Below, one piece after another: positions 8,391-16,861 of a stretch of 33,464 nt of DNA (its first letter is position 1; the number at the start of each line of letters is the position of its first letter). Position numbers and translations under genes: made by a program. This stretch comes from Nitrosomonadaceae bacterium (GTDB lineage Bacteria > Pseudomonadota > Gammaproteobacteria > Burkholderiales > Nitrosomonadaceae). The stretch is from assembly GCA_919902515.1 (NCBI GenBank), contig CAKKRD010000052.1, positions 1-33,464 of the forward strand, written 5' to 3'. The notes below the pieces were generated by a model. It was not told where the DNA came from. It saw only the letters and a list, made by a program, of their open reading frames with translations, and did not search any database.

Positions 8391-11300
8391 ATGTCATCCT
8401 CTTGGAAAAAGAACTTGCTGGCCGCCATCCTGATTGGTATCAGCACCGCCGTGCTGGCGGAAGACATCGACCTGTTTGTCGGGGCTGCGCCACCGACTGC
8501 GGCGGATGCCCCCAATGTGCTGGTCATCATAGACAACACGGCCAATTGGAATACCGCTTTCACCAACGAAAGGGCGGCATTGGCATCCGTATTGAGCGGG
8601 CTGGCACAAAACAGGTTCAAAGTTGGTTTGATGATGTTCAGCGAGACGGGCGCCGGTAACAGCAACCCGGATGGCGCTTATGTACGCGCCGCACTGCGTT
8701 TGATGAATGCCACCAACAAGCCGTTGTACCAGAATCTGATCAACAGTCTGCATGTAAATAATGATAAATCGAATGGCGGCAAGCTGGGGCTGACGATGGC
8801 GGAAGCCTATTACTATTTTTCCGGAGCCAACGCCTATGCAGGTCACAACAAGGCCAAGCGAGACTACGCCGGCAACTCGGTAGCGGGCTACCTGCCCTCC
8901 AATGCTGTTTATGCTTTGACCGGCAACGCCTTCACTTCTTCTGCGAGCGCAACCTATCAGAATCCAGTGGACTCGGGCTGTCAAAAGAATTTCATTATCT
9001 ACATCAGCAATGGCGCGGTACAGGACAACAGTTCCGACACCTCCACAGCCAATACCAAATTGGCGACTGCTGGCGGCAGCACGACACAAATCACTCTTTC
9101 GCCCAGCGGATCCCAAGCCAATGCCGCCGATGAATGGGCGCGGTTCATGGCGACCACGGCCCCGACCAAGGTGGTAACGTATACGATCGATGTTAACCCT
9201 GTCAGCACGGGTCAGGGGCCGGGTTTCACCGCACTGCTCAAAAGTATGGCGAATGTAGGTAAGGGGAAATACTTTAAAGTTGTCGTTGACGACGATGGCG
9301 GCAGCACGCAGATCACCAATGCCCTCAATCAGATTTTTGGCGAAGTCCAAGCGGTCAACAGTGCATTCGTTTCTGCCAGTCTGCCGGTAAGCGTCAATAC
9401 GCAAGGGACTTACCTCAATCAGGTATTTATCGGTATTTTTCGCCCTGACGCCAATGCCGCACCGCGCTGGAACGGTAACCTAAAACAGTATCAGTTCAAG
9501 GCCAGTCTATCGGGCGGCAAGATTACGCTGAACCTGGTCGATGCGGACGGCAATCTTGCGATCAACAACAACACCGGCTTTCTTACCCAGTGCGCACGCA
9601 GTTTCTGGACGCCTACTGTTGCGGATGATTACTGGGCATTCAACCCGCAAGGTTCGTGCACGGCAATCGTCAACTCGGAGATGTCCAACTACCCGGATGG
9701 CGATGTCGTGGAAAAAGGTGCGGCGGCTTACAAGCTGCGGGCGATGGTGCCAGTGGATCGCACGGTGAAAACCTGCGATTCCGCTAACTGCGCGAGCTTG
9801 ACCGATTTCAATAATGCCAATGGTGCGATCACCCAGGCTTTGCTCGGCGCGGCAAACAGCACGGAGCGTACCGATATCATCAACTGGGTGCGCGGGACGG
9901 ATATCAAAAATGAGAACGGCAATGCCAGCACCACGGAAATGCGGTCTTCGGCGCATGGCGATGTGGTGCACTCGCGTCCGGTGGCGGTGGATTACGGCGG
10001 CTCCACCGGCGTGGTGGTATTTTATGGCGCCAATGACGGCATGCTGCACGCGATCAACGGCAACCAGACTGCCAGCATCGGCATCTATCCGGCGGGCAGC
10101 GAATTATGGTCGTTCGTTGCGCCGGAACACTACAGTAAGTTGAAGCGGATTTATGACAACAGTCCAATGGTGAGCTATCCCGGTCTGCCCGCGACTACGC
10201 CGACAGCGCAGCCAAAACCCTATTTTTTTGATGGTTCGGTAGTTGCACATCAGGATAGCGCTACCGCCACCGTGTGGATTTACGCCACGCAGCGGCGCGG
10301 CGGGCGCATGCTGTACGCATTCGATGTAAGCACGCCCGCCAATCCCAGCCTGAAATGGCGCAAAGGCTGCCCCAACCTGACCAATGATACTGGCTGCAGT
10401 TCGGCAGACTTCACCGGTATCGGACAAACCTGGTCAGCACCCAAGGTGATGAAGGCATCAGGGTACGCTGCGGGCAATACGCCGCTGCTGATCATGGGCG
10501 GCGGTTATGATACTTGCGAAGACACCGAGCCCAATACCTGCACCTCACCCAAAGGCAACAAGGTGTACGTGCTGGATGCGAATGACGGCACCTTGCTGAC
10601 TACTCTGAATACTGAGCGCAGTGTGGTGGCAGACGTCACCGTTGTTCGCGACAACTCCGGTTTCGCACAATACATCTACGTAGCGGATACAGGCGGAAAT
10701 ATCTACCGCATCACGATTGGTGCAGCCGTGCCGACAAGCTGGATCATCACCAAGATCGCTGCGCTGGGATGCGATAGCCCCGTCTGCCCCGGTGGGGTCG
10801 CCAATCGTAAATTCCTGTTCGCTCCGGAGGTGGTAGTAACGCCTGATTACAATGCGGTGCTGGTTGGTTCGGGTGACCGCGAACATCCCCTGCTCAGCAA
10901 CACTGTTACCACAGGTGTGGATAACGCGTTTTTCATGATCAAGGACAGGCCTGCCGATGTAAGCTGGTGGCCGTCTGAAACGGCCAATTGCCAATCCCAG
11001 TCTCTGGCATGCATGAGTTCGCTGCTGGCAATCGACCCGGACGGAGCTACCTCGCCCATCCAGGCGCAATTGGATGCCAAAAAAGGCTGGTATCTGGCGT
11101 TTGGTACCGGGACGCATGATAAGGAGCAGGTGGTGACATCTGCGGTGGTTGCTCTGGGTGTACTCACTTTCAGCACGCATACCCCGACAGCAGCGAATCC
11201 AACTATCTGCGGCCCTAATCTGGGCACGGCCCGTGTCTACAACGTCAAGTTTCTTGATGCCACTGCAGCTGTTGGTGCGCCACGGTACATTATGGTCACC

Positions 11301-11492
11301 GGCGGTGGCTTGCCACCTTCGCCGGTGGCCGGCATGGTAACTGTGAATAACCCCAGTTCTCCCGGATCAACCATGACGGTACCTTTCGTCATTGGTGCCA
11401 ATCCGACATCTCCACTGGAAGGGTCCGCTCCGCTTCCTGCGGCAACAGCTGCCAGTGCCAAATCTCGTGTTTACTGGCTGCTGAAGCAGTGA
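8391..11492 (+). CDS. pilY1: Type IV pilus tip adhesin / biogenesis factor PilY1
   Basis: 1033 residues with a Sec signal peptide (KKNLLAAILIGISTAVLA, cut before EDIDLF). The N-terminal region resembles a von Willebrand A domain (PNVLVIIDNTANWN, FKVGLMMFSE), but the metal site DxSxS is degenerate (DNTAN). The C-terminal half, from about residue 510, is the PilC/PilY1 beta-propeller: HSRPVAVDYGG, VVFYGANDGMLHAING, GRMLYAFDVS and KVYVLDANDGTLL are recognisable blade motifs. PilY1 sits at the pilus tip, supports adhesion and antagonises retraction, and in Pseudomonas feeds into c-di-GMP signalling. That is pertinent given the riboswitch in this operon's leader. Its length is typical. The stop overlaps the fimT start (TGATG). 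Confidence 0.94.
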   Translation: MSSSWKKNLLAAILIGISTAVLAEDIDLFVGAAPPTAADAPNVLVIIDNTANWNTAFTNERAALASVLSGLAQNRFKVGLMMFSETGAGNSNPDGAYVRAALRLMNATNKPLYQNLINSLHVNNDKSNGGKLGLTMAEAYYYFSGANAYAGHNKAKRDYAGNSVAGYLPSNAVYALTGNAFTSSASATYQNPVDSGCQKNFIIYISNGAVQDNSSDTSTANTKLATAGGSTTQITLSPSGSQANAADEWARFMATTAPTKVVTYTIDVNPVSTGQGPGFTALLKSMANVGKGKYFKVVVDDDGGSTQITNALNQIFGEVQAVNSAFVSASLPVSVNTQGTYLNQVFIGIFRPDANAAPRWNGNLKQYQFKASLSGGKITLNLVDADGNLAINNNTGFLTQCARSFWTPTVADDYWAFNPQGSCTAIVNSEMSNYPDGDVVEKGAAAYKLRAMVPVDRTVKTCDSANCASLTDFNNANGAITQALLGAANSTERTDIINWVRGTDIKNENGNASTTEMRSSAHGDVVHSRPVAVDYGGSTGVVVFYGANDGMLHAINGNQTASIGIYPAGSELWSFVAPEHYSKLKRIYDNSPMVSYPGLPATTPTAQPKPYFFDGSVVAHQDSATATVWIYATQRRGGRMLYAFDVSTPANPSLKWRKGCPNLTNDTGCSSADFTGIGQTWSAPKVMKASGYAAGNTPLLIMGGGYDTCEDTEPNTCTSPKGNKVYVLDANDGTLLTTLNTERSVVADVTVVRDNSGFAQYIYVADTGGNIYRITIGAAVPTSWIITKIAALGCDSPVCPGGVANRKFLFAPEVVVTPDYNAVLVGSGDREHPLLSNTVTTGVDNAFFMIKDRPADVSWWPSETANCQSQSLACMSSLLAIDPDGATSPIQAQLDAKKGWYLAFGTGTHDKEQVVTSAVVALGVLTFSTHTPTAANPTICGPNLGTARVYNVKFLDATAAVGAPRYIMVTGGGLPPSPVAGMVTVNNPSSPGSTMTVPFVIGANPTSPLEGSAPLPAATAASAKSRVYWLLKQ

Positions 11493-12052
11493 TGGCGATT
11501 AAAGTCATGGCCGCGCATCATGACAGACACATTCTGCCGAGCCGGGGCATGACATTGGTTGAGGTGCTGGTAGCCCTATCCGTGCTGTCTATTTTGCTGG
11601 CCATCGGTGTGCCTGCCTTCAACCAATTCGTGATTAGCAACCGTCTGTCCGCTTATTCAAGCGATATGCTCTCCACCTTGACTCTGGCAAGGTCGGAAGC
11701 AATCAAGCGCAATAGCCAGGTGGTGCTTTGCAAAAGCGCGGACGGGGAAACCTGTGCGGGCGCGGGGAGCTGGAATCAGGGCTGGATTGAATTCGCCGAT
11801 CCGAACAATAATGCGAACCGGGATGCCGGTGAGCCAATAGTGTACAAAATGCCTGCTTTGCAAAGCGGCTATGCTCTTGACGGAGTCAACGGCTTCATCA
11901 GTTCGGTTTCATATGATTCGCAAGGCGGGGTAACCCAAGCGGGTACTTTTATACTTTGCCCTCCCACACCTGCGGCATCCGGCCAGGGGCAAGAGATTGT
12001 AGTCAGCGCCAGCGGCAGGCCGCGAGCGTCCAAGATTGCCAGTTGCCCATAA
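11492..12052 (+). CDS. fimT: Minor pilin FimT/FimU (GspH-type)
   Basis: 186 residues from the ATG at 11492, overlapping the pilY1 stop; a GTG one codon earlier is also possible. The prepilin motif RGMTLVEVLVALSVLSILLAIGVPAF with Glu5 is followed by RLSAYSSDMLSTLTLARSEAIKRNSQVVLCKS, the GspH/FimT-family block. The C terminus ends in a SASGRPRASKIASC stretch, as usual, so the protein appears complete. FimT/FimU links the tip complex to the main pilin, and FimT can bind DNA in competent bacteria (known for the family, not shown here). In many genomes this gene is first in the operon; here it is last. The TAA is followed in frame by an algR remnant. Confidence 0.9.
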   Translation: MAIKVMAAHHDRHILPSRGMTLVEVLVALSVLSILLAIGVPAFNQFVISNRLSAYSSDMLSTLTLARSEAIKRNSQVVLCKSADGETCAGAGSWNQGWIEFADPNNNANRDAGEPIVYKMPALQSGYALDGVNGFISSVSYDSQGGVTQAGTFILCPPTPAASGQGQEIVVSASGRPRASKIASCP

Positions 12053-12373
12053 AGCGAGCGCAGCAGAATTCGTCTGATTCCGGCGAGCGATGTAGTCTAC
12101 CTGCGTGCCGAGTTGAAATACGTGACCATTCGCACCCACGAGAAAGAGCATCTGCTGGAAGAATCATTGACACGCCTGGAGGAGGAATTCGGCGAACGCT
12201 TCATACGGATCCACCGCAGTTGCCTGGTGGCGAAAGATTGCATTGCGGGACTCGAGAAAATCTTAGAAGAAAATGGGAAAGCGCGTTGGGTGGTGTTGCT
12301 CAGAGGAGTGGAGGAAAAACTGCCGGTGAGCCGCCGACAACTGCATATCGTGCGGGAACTTGGACGCAGGTGA
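12053..12373 (+). pseudogene. 5'-truncated AlgR-type response regulator (LytTR domain remnant)
   Basis: Reading in the fimT frame directly after its TAA stop gives an uninterrupted LytTR DNA-binding domain. Motifs, with gaps, are RIRLIPASDVVYLRAELKY, VTIRTHEKEHLLEESL, RFIRIHRSCLVAK and LPVSRRQLHIVREL. These match the C-terminal domain of AlgR-family regulators. The receiver domain is completely absent. No ATG or ribosome binding site is available; only a TTG at 12113 and a GTG at 12122 lie inside the domain. It is best explained as the tail of an algR gene cut off when the pilin operon came to lie here. A small LytTR-only protein from the TTG cannot be excluded, but would lack the first strand of the domain. 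Confidence 0.8.
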
Positions 12374-12438
12374 GGCTCCCTCCTGGCATTTATCAGAAAA
12401 TGACATTCCCTGCTGTGTATTGGACAAGTGCTCGCTGG

Positions 12439-12999
12439 TTAAACCGCAACCACCTCGATGTCCGGCTCGATTGACCTTAACAGATTCTCGATTCCCCTGA
12501 GTGTGCCGGAAATCGAGCTCGGACAGGTGCCGCATGCACCCTGATAGTGCACACTGAGTGTGTTGCCTTCGAGGCCGAGCACATACAGATCGCCGCCGTC
12601 GTTTTGCAGATAGGGGCGTATCTCCTCGTCGAGCAGCACGCTGATCTTGTCAAGGCGTTGTTGATCCTCGGAACTTAGACCGGCAATTGCGGTGGCGGCC
12701 GCAGCAACCGTAACGGCTGATTGCGCGTCCGCCGCAGGCGCGGCGCGGATCGGATCGGCAACCGCGCGTGCCAGATCCTGCCAGTCGGCACCACCATCCT
12801 GCGTGATCGTGATCCAGCGATCGACATAAAATACGTTGGTTACGTGATCGATGTCGAACAGCGCTGCTGCCAGCGGGTCATTCTGTGCCTGCGCGGCACT
12901 GTCGTACGAGTGCGTCACTCCCCATGTCAACGGCTCCTTGAGGATGAATTTCAACGCATTCGGATTGGGCGTGCCTTCTATTTCAGCTATTCTTGGCAT
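12439..12999 (-). CDS. Fe-S cluster carrier, Nfu type (Nfu_N + NifU C-terminal domain)
   Basis: 186 residues. The N-terminal part starts EIEGTPNPNALKFIL, the signature of the Nfu_N scaffold domain (about residues 5-90). After an Ala-rich linker comes a NifU-like domain (about 108-182) with IRPYLQNDGGDLYV and the cluster-binding CxxC in GACGTCPSS. Such proteins accept a [4Fe-4S] cluster from the SUF or ISC scaffold and deliver it to client enzymes. It is the last gene of the SUF operon, 9 bp after sufU, which supports that role. The domain order is that of NFU1-like proteins; E. coli NfuA has an A-type-like N terminus instead. Confidence 0.9.
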   Translation of the reverse strand: MPRIAEIEGTPNPNALKFILKEPLTWGVTHSYDSAAQAQNDPLAAALFDIDHVTNVFYVDRWITITQDGGADWQDLARAVADPIRAAPAADAQSAVTVAAAATAIAGLSSEDQQRLDKISVLLDEEIRPYLQNDGGDLYVLGLEGNTLSVHYQGACGTCPSSISGTLRGIENLLRSIEPDIEVVAV

Positions 13000-13008
13000 A
13001 GCATTTTG

Positions 13009-13494
13009 CTAGGAGGCGCCGCCAACCGGTGCGTGCATCGGATCATCTGCGGCCTCGGTTGAAATGCTGGTGACAGAATTGAGTGCCGCTTGCAGCGTAT
13101 GCCACGGCAGGATTGCACACTTGACGCGAGTCGGCAGGTCGCGCACTCCGGCAAACACCGTGAGCCGTCCGAGGTGGTGCTGGCCGCTGGGATCGAGTTT
13201 GCCGAGTGCCATATCGCGAAATTCCTGGATCAATGTTTCGGCATCGGCACGCGTCTTGTCCTTGACGGCGACGGTCATCATCGACGCTGATGCCTTGCAG
13301 ATCGCGCATGACTCGCCATGAAAGGCGATGCGGTCGATGTGCTCGCCATCAAGATTGAGCGCAATCTCCAGGCGGTCACCGCACAGCGGGTTGTGACCCA
13401 CCGCATGATGGCTCGCATGGTCGAGAATACCGTAATTGCGCGGCTTGCGGTTATGGTCGAGGATGACCTCTTGATAGAGTGATTGCGTGTTCAT
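13009..13494 (-). CDS. sufU: SufU: sulfur acceptor / IscU-like scaffold
   Basis: 161 residues of the IscU/SufU fold. The three cysteine motifs are present: HNPLCGDR, GESCAICKASASMM and RVKCAILPWHTL, with the Asp after the first Cys. The insertion between the second and third motifs (about 20 residues including PSGQHHLGRLTVF) is typical of SufU rather than IscU. SufU proteins are zinc-dependent sulfurtransferases that take persulfide sulfur from SufS for the SufBCD scaffold (family knowledge). The gene directly follows sufS with a TAATG overlap. No sufE is seen in the operon, in line with SufU replacing it. The C-terminal 20 residues are low-complexity. Confidence 0.9.
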   Translation of the reverse strand: MNTQSLYQEVILDHNRKPRNYGILDHASHHAVGHNPLCGDRLEIALNLDGEHIDRIAFHGESCAICKASASMMTVAVKDKTRADAETLIQEFRDMALGKLDPSGQHHLGRLTVFAGVRDLPTRVKCAILPWHTLQAALNSVTSISTEAADDPMHAPVGGAS

Positions 13495-14753
13495 TACGCG
13501 AAAACCTTTTGCGCGGCACGGATGCCTGCGATCAATTTATCGACCTCGGCCATGGTGTTGTAAAACGCAAATGAAGCACGTGTCGTTGCCGGTACCTTGA
13601 GACGCAGCATCACCGGCTGCACGCAATGATGTCCGGTACGCACTGCAATACCTTCCTGATTCAGGAGCGTGCCAATATCATGTGGATGTACGCCCTTGAC
13701 CTCAAACGACAGCACTGCGGTCTTCATTGCAGCAGTGCCGATGATGCGCACACCCGGTAGGCGGCGTATCTGCTCGGTCGCGTAGTTGAGCAGAGCAAGT
13801 TCGTGTGCGGCGATTGCCTCCAAACCGATCGCTGACAAATAATCAACCGCGGCCCCAAGTCCGATCGCGGCGGCAATTGGCGGGGTGCCAGCCTCGAATT
13901 TATGCGGAATCGTGTTGTAGATGGTTTTTTTGAACGTTACCGACAGAATCATATCGCCGCCGCCCTTGAACGGTTGCATCCGCTCAAGCAGATCAGCCTT
14001 GCCATAGAGGATGCCGATACCGGTCGGGCCGCACATCTTGTGACCTGAGAATGCATAAAAATCACAATCGAGATCCTGCACGTCGATCTTCATGTGGGGT
14101 GCAGCCTGCGCACCGTCGATCAGCACCGGCACTCCGCGCGCATGCGCAAACGCGATCATCTGTTTGATCGGATTGATGCTGCCAAGCGCGTTCGACACGT
14201 GCATCACGCCGACGAACTTGGTATGTTCGTTAAAGAGCCGCTCATATTCATCGAGCAGGAGTTCGCCCGCATCGTTGATCGGTACGACGCGTATTTTTGC
14301 ACCCTTCTCTTCCGCCAGCATTTGCCATGGCACGATATTGGAATGATGCTCAAGCGTGGTTAGAATGATTTCATCGCCAGCGCCGATAAACTTGCGGCCG
14401 TAACCATGCATTACCAGGTTGATCGCATCGGTGGTGCCGCTGGTGAAGATCACTTCCCTGTCCTCGCGCGCATTGATGAAATGCTGCAATTTGCGGCGCG
14501 ACCCCTCAAATTCGGCGGTGGCCATTCCCGACAGGTAGTGCACTCCGCGATTGATATTGGCATGCTGCGTGGTCTGGTAACGCACTAGGCGATCGATCAC
14601 CGGCTGCGGCATCTGGCCGGAGGCCGCGTTGTCGAGATAGACCAGCGGCTTGCCATCGATCTTGAGCTTGAGTATCGGGAAATCGGCACGAATACGCTCA
14701 ATGTCAAACACTGAAGTAAGCTGTGGCTCCAAAACAGATTCTACGGGTGTCAT
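13494..14753 (-). CDS. sufS: Cysteine desulfurase SufS (class II, PLP-dependent)
   Basis: 419 residues. It takes sulfur from cysteine as an enzyme persulfide for Fe-S cluster assembly. Recognisable features are IRADFPIL, YLDNAASGQMPQPV, the glycine and threonine of FTSGTTDAINLV, and ITTLEHHSNIVPW-like sequence. The PLP lysine lies in YAFSGHKMCGPTG, and the active-site cysteine in RTGHHCVQP. The short loop around that cysteine is characteristic of group II enzymes, which need an activator (SufE or SufU). The adjacent SufU is the likely partner. It lies 3 bp after sufD on the same strand. Confidence 0.96.
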   Translation of the reverse strand: MTPVESVLEPQLTSVFDIERIRADFPILKLKIDGKPLVYLDNAASGQMPQPVIDRLVRYQTTQHANINRGVHYLSGMATAEFEGSRRKLQHFINAREDREVIFTSGTTDAINLVMHGYGRKFIGAGDEIILTTLEHHSNIVPWQMLAEEKGAKIRVVPINDAGELLLDEYERLFNEHTKFVGVMHVSNALGSINPIKQMIAFAHARGVPVLIDGAQAAPHMKIDVQDLDCDFYAFSGHKMCGPTGIGILYGKADLLERMQPFKGGGDMILSVTFKKTIYNTIPHKFEAGTPPIAAAIGLGAAVDYLSAIGLEAIAAHELALLNYATEQIRRLPGVRIIGTAAMKTAVLSFEVKGVHPHDIGTLLNQEGIAVRTGHHCVQPVMLRLKVPATTRASFAFYNTMAEVDKLIAGIRAAQKVFA

Positions 14754-14756
14754 GGA

Positions 14757-16076
14757 TCAGTTTCTCTGAGTTTGTTCGAGTACTGTTTGCTCGAGCTGGT
14801 GTTTGAGCGACGCGACAGGAATGCGTTCGATGATTTCGGCGCCAAATGCATAAGTCAGCAGGTTGCGCGCCGTCATCTCGGACAGCCCGCGGCTCTTGAG
14901 ATAAAACACTTCTTCGCTGTCGAGCTGGCCGACAGTCGCACCGTGCGCGCACTTCACGTCATCGGCAAAAATTTCAAGCTGTGGCTTGGTATCGATATGC
15001 GCCCTGCCGCTCAACAGCAGGTTGCGGCTCGACTGCGCAGAATCGGTATGCTGCGCACCTGGACGCACCATGATCTTGCCGTTGAATACTGCATGCGCCG
15101 CACCATCAACGATACATTTATGCAACTGGCGACTGGTGCCATACGGTTTGATGTGGTCGATGCAGGTATGCGTGTCGGCGAGCTGGCGCTCTGCAATCAA
15201 CGCCAGTCCGTCAACGGTACATTCAGCACCCTCCCCTGCCAGCTGCACATTCAGGTTATAGCGGGAAATGCGTGCGCCCAGTGCAATACTGGTCGACTGA
15301 TAACGGCTCGCCTGCGCGAGCGACACCGCACAGTTTGCAATGTGAAATGCCTGGCCGCTGTCACGCTGCACCCGGATATGGTTGACACGTGCATTATCGG
15401 CCAGCGCGATTTCAGCCACCGCGTTGATAACATAGACACCTTGCTGCAATGCGACGTAATCCTCGATGACTGTCACTGCGCTGCCGGATTCGGCAATCAA
15501 TAGACAACGCGGATAGCTTGCTGCTTCCTTTTGGGTCGCGATGAACAGCAGGTGCACCGGCACATCAACCGACACATTGTGCGGCACGATGATCAGCGCT
15601 CCGTCATGCAGGAATGCGGTGTTGAGCGCGGCGAATACATTGTCGCGGAATTCGGCATGACGGCCGAGATGCGGTTCCAGCGCCGTTGCATGTGCGGATA
15701 CCGCCGCTGACAGGTTCGTAACCACTATGCCGGAATCTGTGGCTGGATTCGTCAATTGCGTCGACAGTTGCGGCGCGTACACCCCATCAACGAACACCAG
15801 CCGGGTCGCTGCTGGTTCGAGATAGAAGTGTTCTACCTCTGCAGCCTGCAGGTGCGATGCAGTGTGCACCGGCTGGAACTGCAATGTGGTGAGTAGCGAA
15901 ATATCGGTGAAGCGCCATTCCTCGTCGCGCGTGGTCGGCACTCGCAGCATGCCGACACGTTCAACCGCATCGGCGCGCAACCGGTTAAACCATGCCAGCG
16001 GGCTGATCGGCAGTTGCGGCCGCCCCTGCAGCAGGCTTTCAAGGTAACCGCTGGCGGTGGCCACGTTCATGTTCAT
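14757..16076 (-). CDS. sufD: SufD, scaffold subunit of the SufBCD complex
   Basis: 439 residues from the ATG at 16076, which overlaps the sufC stop by ATGA; the open frame extends 12 codons upstream, but the overlap start is preferred. The protein is a right-handed beta-helix subunit pairing with SufB. Family patterns include EEWRFTDISLL near the N terminus and VDGLALIAERQLADTHTCIDH. HAVFNGKIMVRPGAQHTD, the near-invariant SAQSSRNLLLSGRAHIDTKP and DDVKCAHGATVGQLD also appear; the His in the last motif contributes to the cluster site at the SufB-SufD interface. The C terminus ends in the usual AFGAEIIERIP region. Confidence 0.95.
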   Translation of the reverse strand: MNMNVATASGYLESLLQGRPQLPISPLAWFNRLRADAVERVGMLRVPTTRDEEWRFTDISLLTTLQFQPVHTASHLQAAEVEHFYLEPAATRLVFVDGVYAPQLSTQLTNPATDSGIVVTNLSAAVSAHATALEPHLGRHAEFRDNVFAALNTAFLHDGALIIVPHNVSVDVPVHLLFIATQKEAASYPRCLLIAESGSAVTVIEDYVALQQGVYVINAVAEIALADNARVNHIRVQRDSGQAFHIANCAVSLAQASRYQSTSIALGARISRYNLNVQLAGEGAECTVDGLALIAERQLADTHTCIDHIKPYGTSRQLHKCIVDGAAHAVFNGKIMVRPGAQHTDSAQSSRNLLLSGRAHIDTKPQLEIFADDVKCAHGATVGQLDSEEVFYLKSRGLSEMTARNLLTYAFGAEIIERIPVASLKHQLEQTVLEQTQRN

Positions 16077-16861
16077 GCCCCCGCTGCGGCGCGCTGTTCG
16101 ATACTGACCCAATCGTAGCCATGTGTTTCGAGATCGAGTGCAAGCTGCTTGCCGCCGGTCTTGATGATGCGGCCCGACTCCATCACATGCACGTAATCAG
16201 GCACGATATAGTTGAGCAGACGCTGATAATGCGTCACCAGTATGATCGCGTTGTCCCTGGTGGCGAGCTGGTTGACTCCGTTGGCGACGATCCTGAGCGC
16301 ATCGATATCAAGGCCGGAATCGGTCTCGTCGAGAATTGCCAGCCGTGGCTCAAGCAACGCCATCTGCAATATTTCATTACGCTTTTTCTCGCCGCCGGAA
16401 AAGCCTGCATTGACGCTACGGTCAAGAAAATCCGGACTCATTTCAAGCATCTTCATCTTCTCGCGCACGAAGTCATCAAATTCGAGCGGGTCGAGTTCAT
16501 CCTTGCCGCGCTGCGCCTGTACCGTATTATAAGTGAGGCGCAAGAACTGGTTGTTGGCGACGCCGGGTATCTCGATCGGATACTGGAAGGCAAGAAACAC
16601 GCCGGCACGGGCGCGCTCTTCGGGTGCCAGTTCGAACAGATTTTTGCCTTCAAACATCACCGTGCCGCCGGTAACTTCATAGGCAGCATGCCCGGCGAGC
16701 ACTTTAGCGAAGGTACTCTTGCCTGAGCCGTTGGTGCCCATGATCGCGTGCACTTCACCGCTCCTGACGGTGAGATCGATTCCCTTGAGGATCTCGATAC
16801 CGCTAACGGTTGCCCGCAGTCCGCGTACTTCCAGCAGCGATTTGCTATTCGGGTAAATCAT
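16073..16861 (-). CDS. sufC: SufC, ABC-type ATPase of the SufBCD complex
   Basis: 262 residues, the usual length. Walker A is GTNGSGKST near residue 42, the Q-loop is [12 protein letters not shown], and the ABC signature is [11 protein letters not shown]. Walker [17 protein letters not shown] and the switch His in [10 protein letters not shown] follow. SufC hydrolyses ATP to drive shape changes in SufB-SufD during cluster assembly; it is cytosolic and is not a transporter. It overlaps sufB (ATGA at 16858-16861) and sufD at its other end, so the three are translationally coupled. Confidence 0.97.
   Translation of the reverse strand: MIYPNSKSLLEVRGLRATVSGIEILKGIDLTVRSGEVHAIMGTNGSGKSTFAKVLAGHAAYEVTGGTVMFEGKNLFELAPEERARAGVFLAFQYPIEIPGVANNQFLRLTYNTVQAQRGKDELDPLEFDDFVREKMKMLEMSPDFLDRSVNAGFSGGEKKRNEILQMALLEPRLAILDETDSGLDIDALRIVANGVNQLATRDNAIILVTHYQRLLNYIVPDYVHVMESGRIIKTGGKQLALDLETHGYDWVSIEQRAAAGA

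Noticed and set aside
8394-9404. 336-codon minus-strand ORF
   Set aside because: It is fully antisense to pilY1, which has a clear signal peptide and propeller motifs; the reverse frame is open only because of codon bias.
13009-13494. IscU instead of SufU
   Set aside because: The insertion between the second and third Cys motifs and the position after sufS fit SufU; the IscU LPPVK motif is absent.
16121-16726. 201-codon plus-strand ORF
   Set aside because: Antisense to sufC, whose Walker and signature motifs are complete.
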